Assembly: GCA_026990815.1 (NCBI GenBank)
Contig: JALXCS010000200.1
Location: forward strand, 1-5,550
Reading direction: 5' to 3'
Source: Methylomonas sp.
GTDB taxonomy: Bacteria > Pseudomonadota > Gammaproteobacteria > Methylococcales > Methylomonadaceae
Length of the DNA: 5,550 bases
Below the pieces are notes generated by a model, which ran no database searches, was not told the DNA's origin, and was given only the letters and a program-made list of their open reading frames with translations. The translations under genes were made by a program, and so were the position numbers. Below are positions 1 to 5,550 of the stretch, in pieces. Numbering within the stretch: the first letter of the stretch is position 1; every line of letters starts with the position of its first letter.

Positions 1-138
1 TTATATCTTCTTTTTATTCTTTTTGTTTGTCTTATGGATTTTTGTATGAGTTTAGATGCTTCTATTATTAAAAGTTCTTTTTTTATGAGCTTGTCCATTA
101 CTGTATTTATTTTTAAATCTTTAGTTTTTTTAGTTTAA
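1..138 (+). CDS. C-terminal end of a probable membrane protein (partial)
   Basis: An open frame with no start runs in from the left edge for 45 codons and ends at TAA 136-138. The other two + frames close earlier, near positions 46 and 67. The peptide is strongly hydrophobic: residues 1-13 are mostly Leu, Phe, Ile and Val, a short polar stretch follows (Asp-Ala-Ser-Ile-Ile-Lys-Ser-Ser), and a second hydrophobic run with a single Lys leads to the end. T-rich codons are typical of membrane segments. In a polysaccharide locus, directly before a glycosyltransferase, a Wzy-type polymerase, an O-antigen ligase-like protein or a Wzx flippase is the natural guess. No family motif is visible, so this rests on composition and context. 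The stretch could also be T-rich non-coding DNA. Confidence 0.5.
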   Translation, partial: LYLLFILFVCLMDFCMSLDASIIKSSFFMSLSITVFIFKSLVFLV

Positions 139-198
139 TTACCCGTGTTTTTGCTAAATACCTAAATTTAGATACAGATAACTTCGTACATTTGGAAT

Positions 199-226
199 TT
201 GACTAACTTTATTTCTACATTTAAAT
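199..226 (+). promoter_or_regulatory. candidate sigma70-type promoter before the WcaI-like gene
   Basis: TTGACT at 199-204 matches five of six bases of the -35 consensus. It is followed after 16 bases by TTAAAT at 221-226, which matches four of six bases of the -10 consensus. Transcription would begin near 232-234 and leave a very short leader before the ATG at 247. In DNA this AT-rich such matches arise easily by chance, so this is only a candidate. The genes may instead be transcribed from further upstream. Confidence 0.3.
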
Positions 227-238
227 GATCCTGTGAAA

Positions 239-244
239 AAGGGA
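239..244 (+). promoter_or_regulatory. ribosome binding site of the WcaI-like gene
   Basis: The purine run AAGGGA lies just two bases before the ATG at 247. The spacing is shorter than usual. The start is still well supported, because the N-terminus it gives (MKILIFGLNYAPE) matches the conserved beginning of WcaI-type glycosyltransferases. Confidence 0.55.
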
Positions 245-246
245 CA

Positions 247-1494
247 ATGAAGATCTTAATCTTTGGCCTCAATTATGCTCCAGAGTTAATTGGAACTGGT
301 AAATATTCAGGAGAATTAGGTGCATGGCTATCGGAGCATGATCATGATGTTAGAGTTATTTGTGCTCCACCATATTATCCGGACTGGAAGGTCAATGCCG
401 GTTACTGTGCCTGGAACTATCGCATAGAAGTTGAAAATGGTGTTAGGATATTTAGATGTCCATTATATGTGCCTAAAAAGCCCAATGTTTTTTTGCGTTT
501 GGCGCATTTGCTTAGCTTTTCTCTTTCAAGCATACCGCTGTTGTTTTTTCATGTTTTCTGGAGGCCAGACATTATTATTACTATTGAACCAACTGTGTTT
601 TGCGCGCCCGGAACATTGCTTTTGGCCAAGCTGTCTGGAGCTAAAACTCTACTACATATTCAGGATTTTGAATTAGATGCGATGCTAAAACTTGAAATGG
701 GAAAACATAGTTTTTTTACCAAGGTAGGTTACAAAATAGAATCATGGATTATGAGGCGGTTTGATGCTGTATCCACTATTTCACATACTATGGTTGAAGC
801 AGCCAGAAAAAAACTAAATGGGAGCAATAGGCCGGTTTTTTATTTCCCTAATTGGGTTGATGTTGATTTTATCAGGCCAGGCAGGTATGGCGATTTTTAT
901 CGGGAGAAGTGGGGGATTTCGGTAGAGAAAAAAGTGGTTATTTACTCTGGAAATTTAGGTGAAAAACAAGGGCTAGAAATGGTTTTGGAAGCGGCTAATA
1001 GGCTTTCCGATTTCAAAGATGTGATTTTTCTTATCATTGGTTCGGGTGCGGCGAAAGAACGCTTGATAAACCAAGCCAAGCAAATGAAGTTGTTAAATGT
1101 TGATTTTTATCCTGTTCAACCCTATCATCAGTTGCCCGCATTAATGGCCTTGGGGGATATTTTTTTGGTGGTACAAAAAAAGGGGGTTGCCGATGCCGTA
1201 TTACCTTCAAAATTAACTACGATTCTCGCTGCAGGAAAAAACGCATTGATTACTGCTGAAAAAGAGACCGAATTGGGCTTTTTGTGTGAGACATATCAGG
1301 GAATTGCGAGGCGAGTTGTTCCTGATAGCATAGACAGTTTTACCAATGCCCTTGAAGAAATGTTACAAGAAATCAATCCTAATAATTCCGGCATTAATCA
1401 GGTCGCCAGAAAATATGCTGAAAATTTTTTAGACAAAGAAAAAGCGTTAGGAGATTTCTCCCAAAATTTAGGCGAATTAGTAGCAAAAAATTGA
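247..1494 (+). CDS. WcaI-like GT-B glycosyltransferase
   Basis: This 415-residue protein should be a cytoplasmic or membrane-associated glycosyltransferase that adds a sugar to a lipid-linked polysaccharide intermediate. It resembles colanic-acid WcaI (about 407 residues in E. coli) and belongs to the GT4-like GT-B group. The N-terminal acceptor domain begins with FGLNYAPELIGTGKYSGEL (residues 6-24), which contains the family's glycine-rich loop and NYAPE signature, and continues with ICAPPYYPDWKV (38-49). LHIQDFELDA (136-145) and FPNWVD (200-205) lead to the C-terminal donor domain. That domain starts at VVIYSGNLGEKQGLE (230-244), has IIGSG (263-267), and ends with VLPSKLTTILAAGK (318-331), which occupies the nucleotide-sugar-binding region. 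Residues 86-103 are hydrophobic and may dock at the membrane. The family is clear, but donor sugar and acceptor cannot be read, so no symbol is given. The gap of 65 bases to rmlB shows no terminator, so joint transcription is likely. Confidence 0.9.
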   Translation: MKILIFGLNYAPELIGTGKYSGELGAWLSEHDHDVRVICAPPYYPDWKVNAGYCAWNYRIEVENGVRIFRCPLYVPKKPNVFLRLAHLLSFSLSSIPLLFFHVFWRPDIIITIEPTVFCAPGTLLLAKLSGAKTLLHIQDFELDAMLKLEMGKHSFFTKVGYKIESWIMRRFDAVSTISHTMVEAARKKLNGSNRPVFYFPNWVDVDFIRPGRYGDFYREKWGISVEKKVVIYSGNLGEKQGLEMVLEAANRLSDFKDVIFLIIGSGAAKERLINQAKQMKLLNVDFYPVQPYHQLPALMALGDIFLVVQKKGVADAVLPSKLTTILAAGKNALITAEKETELGFLCETYQGIARRVVPDSIDSFTNALEEMLQEINPNNSGINQVARKYAENFLDKEKALGDFSQNLGELVAKN

Positions 1495-1546
1495 TTCTTA
1501 GCTTAGCAATTATTTGTGAAAAGTGCCAAAGAAACGCATAGATTCT

Positions 1547-1550
1547 GGAG
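1547..1550 (+). promoter_or_regulatory. ribosome binding site of rmlB
   Basis: GGAG sits nine bases before the ATG at 1560, a normal if slightly long spacing. It supports that ATG as the start, which places the Rossmann glycine motif directly at the N-terminus, as in other RmlB proteins. Confidence 0.6.
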
Positions 1551-1559
1551 TTTGTTAGT

Positions 1560-2624
1560 ATGATTTTAGTTACTGGTGGCGCTGGATTTATTGGTTCCAA
1601 TTTTATTTTGGATTGGATTGAAGATAATGATGAGACAGTTGTCAATTTGGATAAATTAACTTACGCTGGCAATCTGGAAAACCTGGTTTCATTGCATGAT
1701 AAACCCAATTACATTTTCTCTGAAGGAGATATTGGAGATTTTGAAAGTGTTACAAAATCGCTGGACAAATATCAGCCAAGATCAGTTATTAATTTTGCTG
1801 CTGAATCGCATGTTGATCGTTCTATTCATGCACCAGAAGCATTTGTAACAACCAACGTACTAGGTACATTCTGGTTGCTGGAAGCAGTTCGGAAATACTG
1901 GAGTAAACTTGACGGAATTGAGAAAAACAATTTTAGATTTTTGCATGTTTCGACTGATGAAGTTTATGGAACATTGGACAAACTGGCCCCGGCATTCCAT
2001 GAAGAAAATCGATATGAACCCAATAGCCCTTATTCGGCCAGTAAGGCAGCTAGCGATCATTTGGTTCGTTCGTATCACCATACCTATGGTTTGCCTGTTT
2101 TGACAACAAACTGTTCCAATAATTATGGCCCGTATCAATTTCCAGAGAAATTGATTCCACTTATGATAGTAAATGCGCTGGATGGCAAACCATTGCCAGT
2201 ATACGGTGATGGCCAGCAAATTCGTGATTGGCTTTATGTTAAGGATCATTGTACGGCCATCTGTAAAGTTTTAGAGTCTGGCCGTGTAGGTGAAACTTAT
2301 AACATTGGAGGCTGGAATGAAAAACCAAATATTGAAATTGTTGATACGGTCTGTTCGATTTTAGATGGGTTAAAACCCCGTTCGGATCATAAAAGTTATC
2401 GCGAACAAATAACTTATGTGAAAGATCGCCCTGGTCATGATCGTCGCTATGCCATTGATGCCAGAAAAATTGAACGTGAGTTAAATTGGAAGCCAGCAGA
2501 AACTTTTGAAACGGGTATTCGCAAAACAGTTCAGTGGTATTTGGAGAATCGATCGTGGATTGCTAATGTTCAGTCCGGCGCATATAGGGATTGGCTCGAT
2601 AAAAACTACCTGAGCCGTAGTTGA
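1560..2624 (+). CDS. rmlB: dTDP-glucose 4,6-dehydratase RmlB
   Basis: This enzyme converts dTDP-glucose to dTDP-4-keto-6-deoxyglucose with tightly bound NAD+, the second step of dTDP-L-rhamnose synthesis. The 354-residue protein has the usual length and is an extended short-chain dehydrogenase. The NAD-binding GGAGFIG lies at residues 6-12, followed by NLDKLTYAGNLENL (29-42), typical of RmlB. FAAESHVDRSI (79-89) is conserved in the family. The catalytic set is intact: STDEVYG at 131-137 supplies the Thr-Asp-Glu triad, and YSASK at 158-162 supplies the Tyr and Lys. NNYGPYQFPEKLIPL (187-201), RDWLYVKDH (222-230) and RPGHDRRYAID (290-300) form the substrate and nucleotide pocket. The stop codon TGA overlaps the rmlD start by one base. 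All catalytic residues are present, so an active enzyme is expected. Confidence 0.97.
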   Translation: MILVTGGAGFIGSNFILDWIEDNDETVVNLDKLTYAGNLENLVSLHDKPNYIFSEGDIGDFESVTKSLDKYQPRSVINFAAESHVDRSIHAPEAFVTTNVLGTFWLLEAVRKYWSKLDGIEKNNFRFLHVSTDEVYGTLDKLAPAFHEENRYEPNSPYSASKAASDHLVRSYHHTYGLPVLTTNCSNNYGPYQFPEKLIPLMIVNALDGKPLPVYGDGQQIRDWLYVKDHCTAICKVLESGRVGETYNIGGWNEKPNIEIVDTVCSILDGLKPRSDHKSYREQITYVKDRPGHDRRYAIDARKIERELNWKPAETFETGIRKTVQWYLENRSWIANVQSGAYRDWLDKNYLSRS

Positions 2625-3526
2625 TGAAAATATTGCTGTTTGGAAAAAATGGCCAGCTTGGATGGGAGTTGCAGCGCAGTCTAGCGCCATTAGGAGAGGT
2701 TATTGCTTTAGCAAAAGATAGTCAGGACTTCTGTGGTGATCTGGAAAATTTGCAGGGTTTGACTGATACAATACAAAAAATAAAACCTGATGTTATTGTT
2801 AATGCCGCAGCCTATACTGCTGTAGATAAAGCAGAAAGTGAACCTGATATGGCGTTGCTTATCAATTCTGAAGCTCCTGAGGTTTTGGCAAGAGAAGCAA
2901 AAATATTAGATGCTTTGTTCATCCACTTTTCGACAGATTATGTTTTTGATGGCCAGGGAGATCATCCATGGTTGGAAAAGGATGAGACAAACCCTCTGAA
3001 TATTTATGGAGAGACAAAATTGGCCGGTGAGCAGGCAGTACGTAACATAAGCTGTAAATACTTAATATTGCGTACAAGCTGGGTGTTTAGCGCAAGAGGC
3101 AATAATTTTGCGAAAACCATGTTAAGGCTGGCGCAAGAACGAAATAGCCTGACGGTTATTGATGATCAGTATGGCGCTCCTGCCAGCGCAGAATTGCTTG
3201 CTGATGTGGTGGCCCATGCCATTCGAGCTGTTCAGCAACAAACCGGTATGGAAGGTTTGTATCATGTTACAGCAAGTGGTGAGACCAGTTGGTATCATTA
3301 CGCATGTTTTGTTATTGATTACGCTTTAAAAGCGGGGGTAAATTTGAAAGTCAAATCTGATCAAATCAAACCCGTTCCCAGCGAAGCATTTAATGTTGTT
3401 GCGAAGCGGCCAAAAAATTCGTGTTTGAATGCCTCAAAATTTGAAAAAGTTTTCAATCTAAAAATGCCACATTGGAAAACCGGGGTTTCCCGAATGTTGA
3501 CAGAAATAATAGAGAATAAATCATGA
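2624..3526 (+). CDS. rmlD: dTDP-4-dehydrorhamnose reductase RmlD
   Basis: RmlD performs the last step of dTDP-L-rhamnose synthesis, the NAD(P)H-dependent reduction of dTDP-4-keto-L-rhamnose. The protein is 300 residues, about the same as the E. coli enzyme. The nucleotide-binding GKNGQLGWELQ lies at residues 7-17, followed by DVIVNAAAYTAVDKAE (56-71). STDYVFDG (103-110) and YGETK (128-132) carry the catalytic Thr, Tyr and Lys. RTSWVF (150-155), NNFAKTMLRLA (160-170) and DQYGAP (181-186) are further family blocks. A longer reading could begin at TTG 2621, but ATG 2624 gives the normal N-terminus MKILLFG and is preferred. This ATG shares a base with the rmlB stop (TGATG), and no good Shine-Dalgarno sequence precedes it, so translation probably depends on ribosomes finishing rmlB. 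Confidence 0.96.
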   Translation: MKILLFGKNGQLGWELQRSLAPLGEVIALAKDSQDFCGDLENLQGLTDTIQKIKPDVIVNAAAYTAVDKAESEPDMALLINSEAPEVLAREAKILDALFIHFSTDYVFDGQGDHPWLEKDETNPLNIYGETKLAGEQAVRNISCKYLILRTSWVFSARGNNFAKTMLRLAQERNSLTVIDDQYGAPASAELLADVVAHAIRAVQQQTGMEGLYHVTASGETSWYHYACFVIDYALKAGVNLKVKSDQIKPVPSEAFNVVAKRPKNSCLNASKFEKVFNLKMPHWKTGVSRMLTEIIENKS

Positions 3527-4407
3527 CCCAGCGTAAAGGGATCATTTTGGCTGGAGGCTCAGGAACGCGGTTATATCCAGTAACCCAGGTTGTTTCCAAA
3601 CAATTGTTACCCATTTATGACAAGCCGATGATTTATTATCCTCTCAGTACATTGATGATGGCTGGAGTCAGGGATATTTTGATTATTAGTACACCTGAAG
3701 ATACTCCCCGCTTTCAAGAGTTATTAAAAGATGGCGCTGATTGGGGGCTTAATTTACAATATGCAGTTCAACCAAGTCCAGATGGATTGGCGCAAGCATT
3801 TATTATCGGTGAAAGTTTTATCGGCAATAATTCATCGGCGCTGGTTTTGGGCGATAATATTTTCTATGGACATGATTTACATATGATTTTGGGTCGGGCA
3901 GCAACTCAAATAGTGGGAGCAACAGTTTTTGCTTATCATGTTAATGATCCCCAGCGTTATGGCGTGGTTGCGTTTGATGATCAAGGTAAAGCCACTTCAC
4001 TTGAAGAAAAGCCTCAAAAACCGAAAAGCAGCTATGCAGTGACCGGGTTGTATTTTTATGATAGTCAGATTATTGATATTGTTAGAAATCTAAAACCTTC
4101 TGCGCGTGGAGAATTGGAAATTACTGATGCAAATCGGACTTATCTGGAGCAAAAACAGTTAAATGTTGAAACTTTAGGGAGGGGATACGCATGGTTAGAT
4201 ACTGGCACACATGAAAGCATGAACGAAGCTAGTCTGTTTATTAAAACGATCGAACATCGACAGGGATTAAAAGTAGCCTGCCCTGAAGAAATTGCCTATC
4301 GAAATGGTTTTATTAATGCGGAAAAACTGGAGCAATTGGCAACGCAACTCGCTAAAAATGAATATGGAAAATATTTACAGCATTTATTAAAAGAAGAGGT
4401 TATTTAA
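3523..4407 (+). CDS. rmlA: glucose-1-phosphate thymidylyltransferase RmlA
   Basis: RmlA joins dTTP and glucose-1-phosphate to give dTDP-glucose and pyrophosphate, the first step of the dTDP-rhamnose pathway and commonly feedback-inhibited by the end product. The 294-residue protein has the usual length. The nucleotide-binding signature GGSGTRLYPVT is at residues 11-21, followed by SKQLLPIYDKPMIYYPLS (25-42). Metal-binding LGDN is at 109-112 (Asp111), the sugar-phosphate contact EEKP at 161-164 (Lys163), GELEITD at 196-202, and WLDTGTHESM (224-233) with the second metal-binding Asp226. All key residues are intact. Its ATG overlaps the rmlD stop by four bases (ATGA), with only a weak purine stretch (AGAGAA) before it, so coupled translation is likely. 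The gene ends in a tandem in-frame stop, TAATAA. Confidence 0.97.
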   Translation: MTQRKGIILAGGSGTRLYPVTQVVSKQLLPIYDKPMIYYPLSTLMMAGVRDILIISTPEDTPRFQELLKDGADWGLNLQYAVQPSPDGLAQAFIIGESFIGNNSSALVLGDNIFYGHDLHMILGRAATQIVGATVFAYHVNDPQRYGVVAFDDQGKATSLEEKPQKPKSSYAVTGLYFYDSQIIDIVRNLKPSARGELEITDANRTYLEQKQLNVETLGRGYAWLDTGTHESMNEASLFIKTIEHRQGLKVACPEEIAYRNGFINAEKLEQLATQLAKNEYGKYLQHLLKEEVI

Positions 4408-4410
4408 TAA

Positions 4411-4497
4411 ACCAACCCAAAAGCTATTACTGTTGGAGGAGATGGTGTAGTTGAATTAGGTGATTCGTGCAACGCACTGGTGATTTTTGATGAGTAG
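4411..4497 (+). pseudogene. possible short coding relic after rmlA
   Basis: Directly after the TAATAA of rmlA, and in the same frame, 28 sense codons run to TAG 4495-4497 with no start codon. They read as a protein-like sequence: ITVGGDGVVELGDSC near the middle, then NALVIFDE before the stop. The pattern of alternating beta-type residues with Gly and Asp vaguely recalls the segment TVG..D.VVV....ALLV of mannose-1-phosphate guanylyltransferases. That comparison is from memory and weak. It does not resemble RmlC. It may be debris of a lost gene or an accident of composition. Confidence 0.2.
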
Positions 4498-4503
4498 GTT
4501 AAC

Positions 4504-4542
4504 TTTTCCTGGCTCTTCTTTTTTGCTCTTGAGCCAAGAAAA
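4504..4542. repeat. inverted repeat able to form a stem-loop
   Basis: The left arm TTTTCCTGGCTC (4504-4515) and right arm GAGCCAAGAAAA (4531-4542) pair over 12 positions with a single C-A mismatch, around a pyrimidine-rich loop of 15 bases. In RNA from the + strand this would form a stem-loop between rmlA and the following glycosyltransferase. No T-run follows the stem on either strand, so it is not a standard intrinsic terminator. A weak terminator, an mRNA-stabilising hairpin or a protein-binding site are all possible. Confidence 0.55.
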
Positions 4543-4550
4543 TGAAAGGA

Positions 4551-4581
4551 TTAAACTCGCAAATAATCTTTAAAGTATAAA
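4551..4581 (+). promoter_or_regulatory. weak candidate promoter before the downstream glycosyltransferase
   Basis: TATAAA at 4576-4581 is a good -10 box, matching five of six bases. The best upstream partner is TTAAAC at 4551-4556, a poor -35 at 19 bases spacing. The region is simply AT-rich, so the match may be chance. If real, it would let the second glycosyltransferase be expressed separately from the rml genes. Confidence 0.2.
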
Positions 4582-4608
4582 GTTTAATTTATCTAAGTTG
4601 TTTCCTTG

Positions 4609-5550
4609 ATGAAAAAAATAACTATTGGTTGGAAAGTTTCAACAACAAATCCTGCTCTAGCAAGTTTACGCTATCGAGCTTTGCTGCCATTACTGGCTCT
4701 TGAAGAGTCAGGGGTTAAAAGTAAGATTATTAGTAATGCAGGGTGTGGACATTCAAGTCTCGCGAAATTGGATGTTTTGATAATAGTGAAAAGCTTCACT
4801 ATTGAAGACTATTATTTGGCGCAACAGGCTAAAGATTTGAATGTTCCAGTAATTTTCGATTTATGTGACAACATATTTATTGAAGATTACGTGGGGAAGA
4901 GAAAACTTGTTCCTGCTGATGTTTTTTTTCTCATTGCCTCTATTGCAAATGCGATAACCGTTTCAACAGATGCTCTTGCTGAGGTTATTAGGGGGAAAAT
5001 CGATAAAGATACGTCCATCTATGTCATTCCTGACGGGATTGAGAAAAAAGAATCCATTTCATTGGCCCAAAGGCACTTGTTTGTGCCAAAACTTAAAGAA
5101 GTCCAGAAGTTGATTGTTAATAAAAGTGGTATTATCAGATTGAAAAGAAATTTAGGAATGCTACTTACTTCAGGAACTATTAATGGAATTTCTCAATATT
5201 TTGTAAAATGTTCTGCCATTTTGTTTGGAAAAAGACACAAAGAAATTAGCAGAAATCTAGTTGAAAAAAAGTCTCAAAGTTTTTCCAGTAGAGAAAAATA
5301 TCAACTCATTGGTGGGAAGAGAAAAGAACAAATTGAGCATTTAGTAAGGAAAATTTCTAACAAATCGTTTCGGCCTAAAACGATTTTGTGGTTTGGTAAT
5401 CATGGCGCCAGCCATGCAAAGTTTGGAATGTTAGATTTATTATCTATCAAAAAGTCCTTAGAAAAAATAGCTTCTGAATTATCTGTTGAATTAATTGTAG
5501 TTAGTAATAATTTCGAAAAGTATAAAAACTATATTTCTTGTTTTAAAATT
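4609..5550 (+). CDS. GT-B type glycosyltransferase, truncated by the window edge
   Basis: The frame is open from ATG 4609 to the right edge, 314 codons with no stop. Only the ATG and the TTG before it are possible starts, because an in-frame TAA lies at 4594-4596. No clear Shine-Dalgarno sequence is seen. The N-terminal half resembles a GT4-like sugar-acceptor domain: SLRYRALLPLLALEESG (19-35), LDVLIIVKSFT (54-64), VPVIFDLCDNIFIEDY (79-94), ITVSTDALAEV (116-126) and VIPDGIE (139-145). The second Rossmann domain seems to begin at ILWFGNHGA (259-267), followed by LSVELIVVSNN (291-301). Between them lie roughly 110 residues rich in Lys and Arg, with a less polar stretch at 182-206. This is much longer than the usual linker. 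The donor-binding C-terminus lies outside the window, so substrate and final length are unknown. The likely role is transfer of a sugar, perhaps rhamnose, onto the polysaccharide made by this locus. Confidence 0.8.
   Translation, partial: MKKITIGWKVSTTNPALASLRYRALLPLLALEESGVKSKIISNAGCGHSSLAKLDVLIIVKSFTIEDYYLAQQAKDLNVPVIFDLCDNIFIEDYVGKRKLVPADVFFLIASIANAITVSTDALAEVIRGKIDKDTSIYVIPDGIEKKESISLAQRHLFVPKLKEVQKLIVNKSGIIRLKRNLGMLLTSGTINGISQYFVKCSAILFGKRHKEISRNLVEKKSQSFSSREKYQLIGGKRKEQIEHLVRKISNKSFRPKTILWFGNHGASHAKFGMLDLLSIKKSLEKIASELSVELIVVSNNFEKYKNYISCFKI

Larger units (their letters stand above)
4408..4608. other. gene-free gap between rmlA and the next glycosyltransferase
   Basis: These 201 bases contain no complete gene. 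The first part, to about 4497, has a coding-like look. The middle holds an inverted repeat (4504-4542). The last 60 bases are very AT-rich and may include a promoter. The gap contrasts with the overlapping junctions among rmlB, rmlD and rmlA and marks a break in the tightly packed operon. No tRNA or known riboswitch pattern is apparent. Confidence 0.6.

Noticed and set aside
162..171. 10-base palindrome CTAAATTTAG upstream of the first complete gene
   Set aside because: A short AT-only-core palindrome in AT-rich DNA is expected by chance, and it cannot be tied to a known operator.
431..676. 81-codon + frame inside the WcaI-like gene, hydrophobic and Cys-rich
   Set aside because: It is an out-of-frame reading of a T-rich part of a real gene. 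The hydrophobic look comes from base composition.
1491..1516. TTGATT with TATTTG as a promoter before rmlB
   Set aside because: The -10 box matches only three of six bases. The short gap without a terminator fits readthrough from the preceding gene better.
1394..1645. 83-codon minus-strand frame spanning the end of the WcaI-like gene and the start of rmlB
   Set aside because: It is antisense to two well-supported genes and has no family motif.
1860..2249. 129-codon minus-strand open frame within rmlB
   Set aside because: It lies wholly opposite a complete rmlB with all catalytic motifs, and its translation shows no recognisable domain. It is a shadow frame.
2481..2690. 69-codon minus-strand frame across the rmlB-rmlD junction
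   Set aside because: It is antisense to the coding junction, with no start context or motif to support it.
4435..4450. GGAGGAG directly followed by ATG GTG TAG
   Set aside because: It looks like a perfect Shine-Dalgarno sequence, but the ATG touches it with no spacing and the frame closes after two codons. No productive start lies at a normal distance.

Overview
The window holds part of a surface-polysaccharide (O-antigen, capsule or exopolysaccharide) biosynthesis locus, with every gene on the + strand. The DNA is AT-rich. The RmlB, RmlD and RmlA proteins look like those of Gammaproteobacteria; the RmlD closely follows the enterobacterial enzyme as I remember it. A gammaproteobacterium is the best guess, possibly an environmental or methanotroph-like lineage, but the sequence does not settle the genus.

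Layout. (1) Positions 1-138 are very T-rich and carry an open frame with no start that encodes a hydrophobic tail. It is probably the end of a membrane protein such as a Wzy/Wzx-type polymerase or flippase. (2) Positions 139-246 are a short gap with a candidate promoter. (3) 247-1494 encodes a complete WcaI-like GT-B glycosyltransferase. (4) 1560-2624, 2624-3526 and 3523-4407 encode RmlB, RmlD and RmlA. The three genes overlap at their junctions and must form one translationally coupled operon segment. (5) 4408-4608 is a gene-free gap holding a short stop-free peptide-like stretch and a good inverted repeat. (6) From 4609 to the right edge runs a second glycosyltransferase, cut off by the window after 314 codons.

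How the genes work together. RmlA makes dTDP-glucose from glucose-1-phosphate and dTTP. RmlB dehydrates it to the 4-keto-6-deoxy sugar. RmlD performs the final reduction to dTDP-L-rhamnose. The 3,5-epimerase RmlC, which acts between RmlB and RmlD, is not in the window. The two glycosyltransferases, and probably the membrane protein at the left edge, would assemble and handle a glycan likely to contain rhamnose.

This is a recognisable pathway, and I see no convincing new system. The points most worth a second look are the long basic insert in the truncated glycosyltransferase, the gap where rmlC could have been, and the inverted repeat in that gap.
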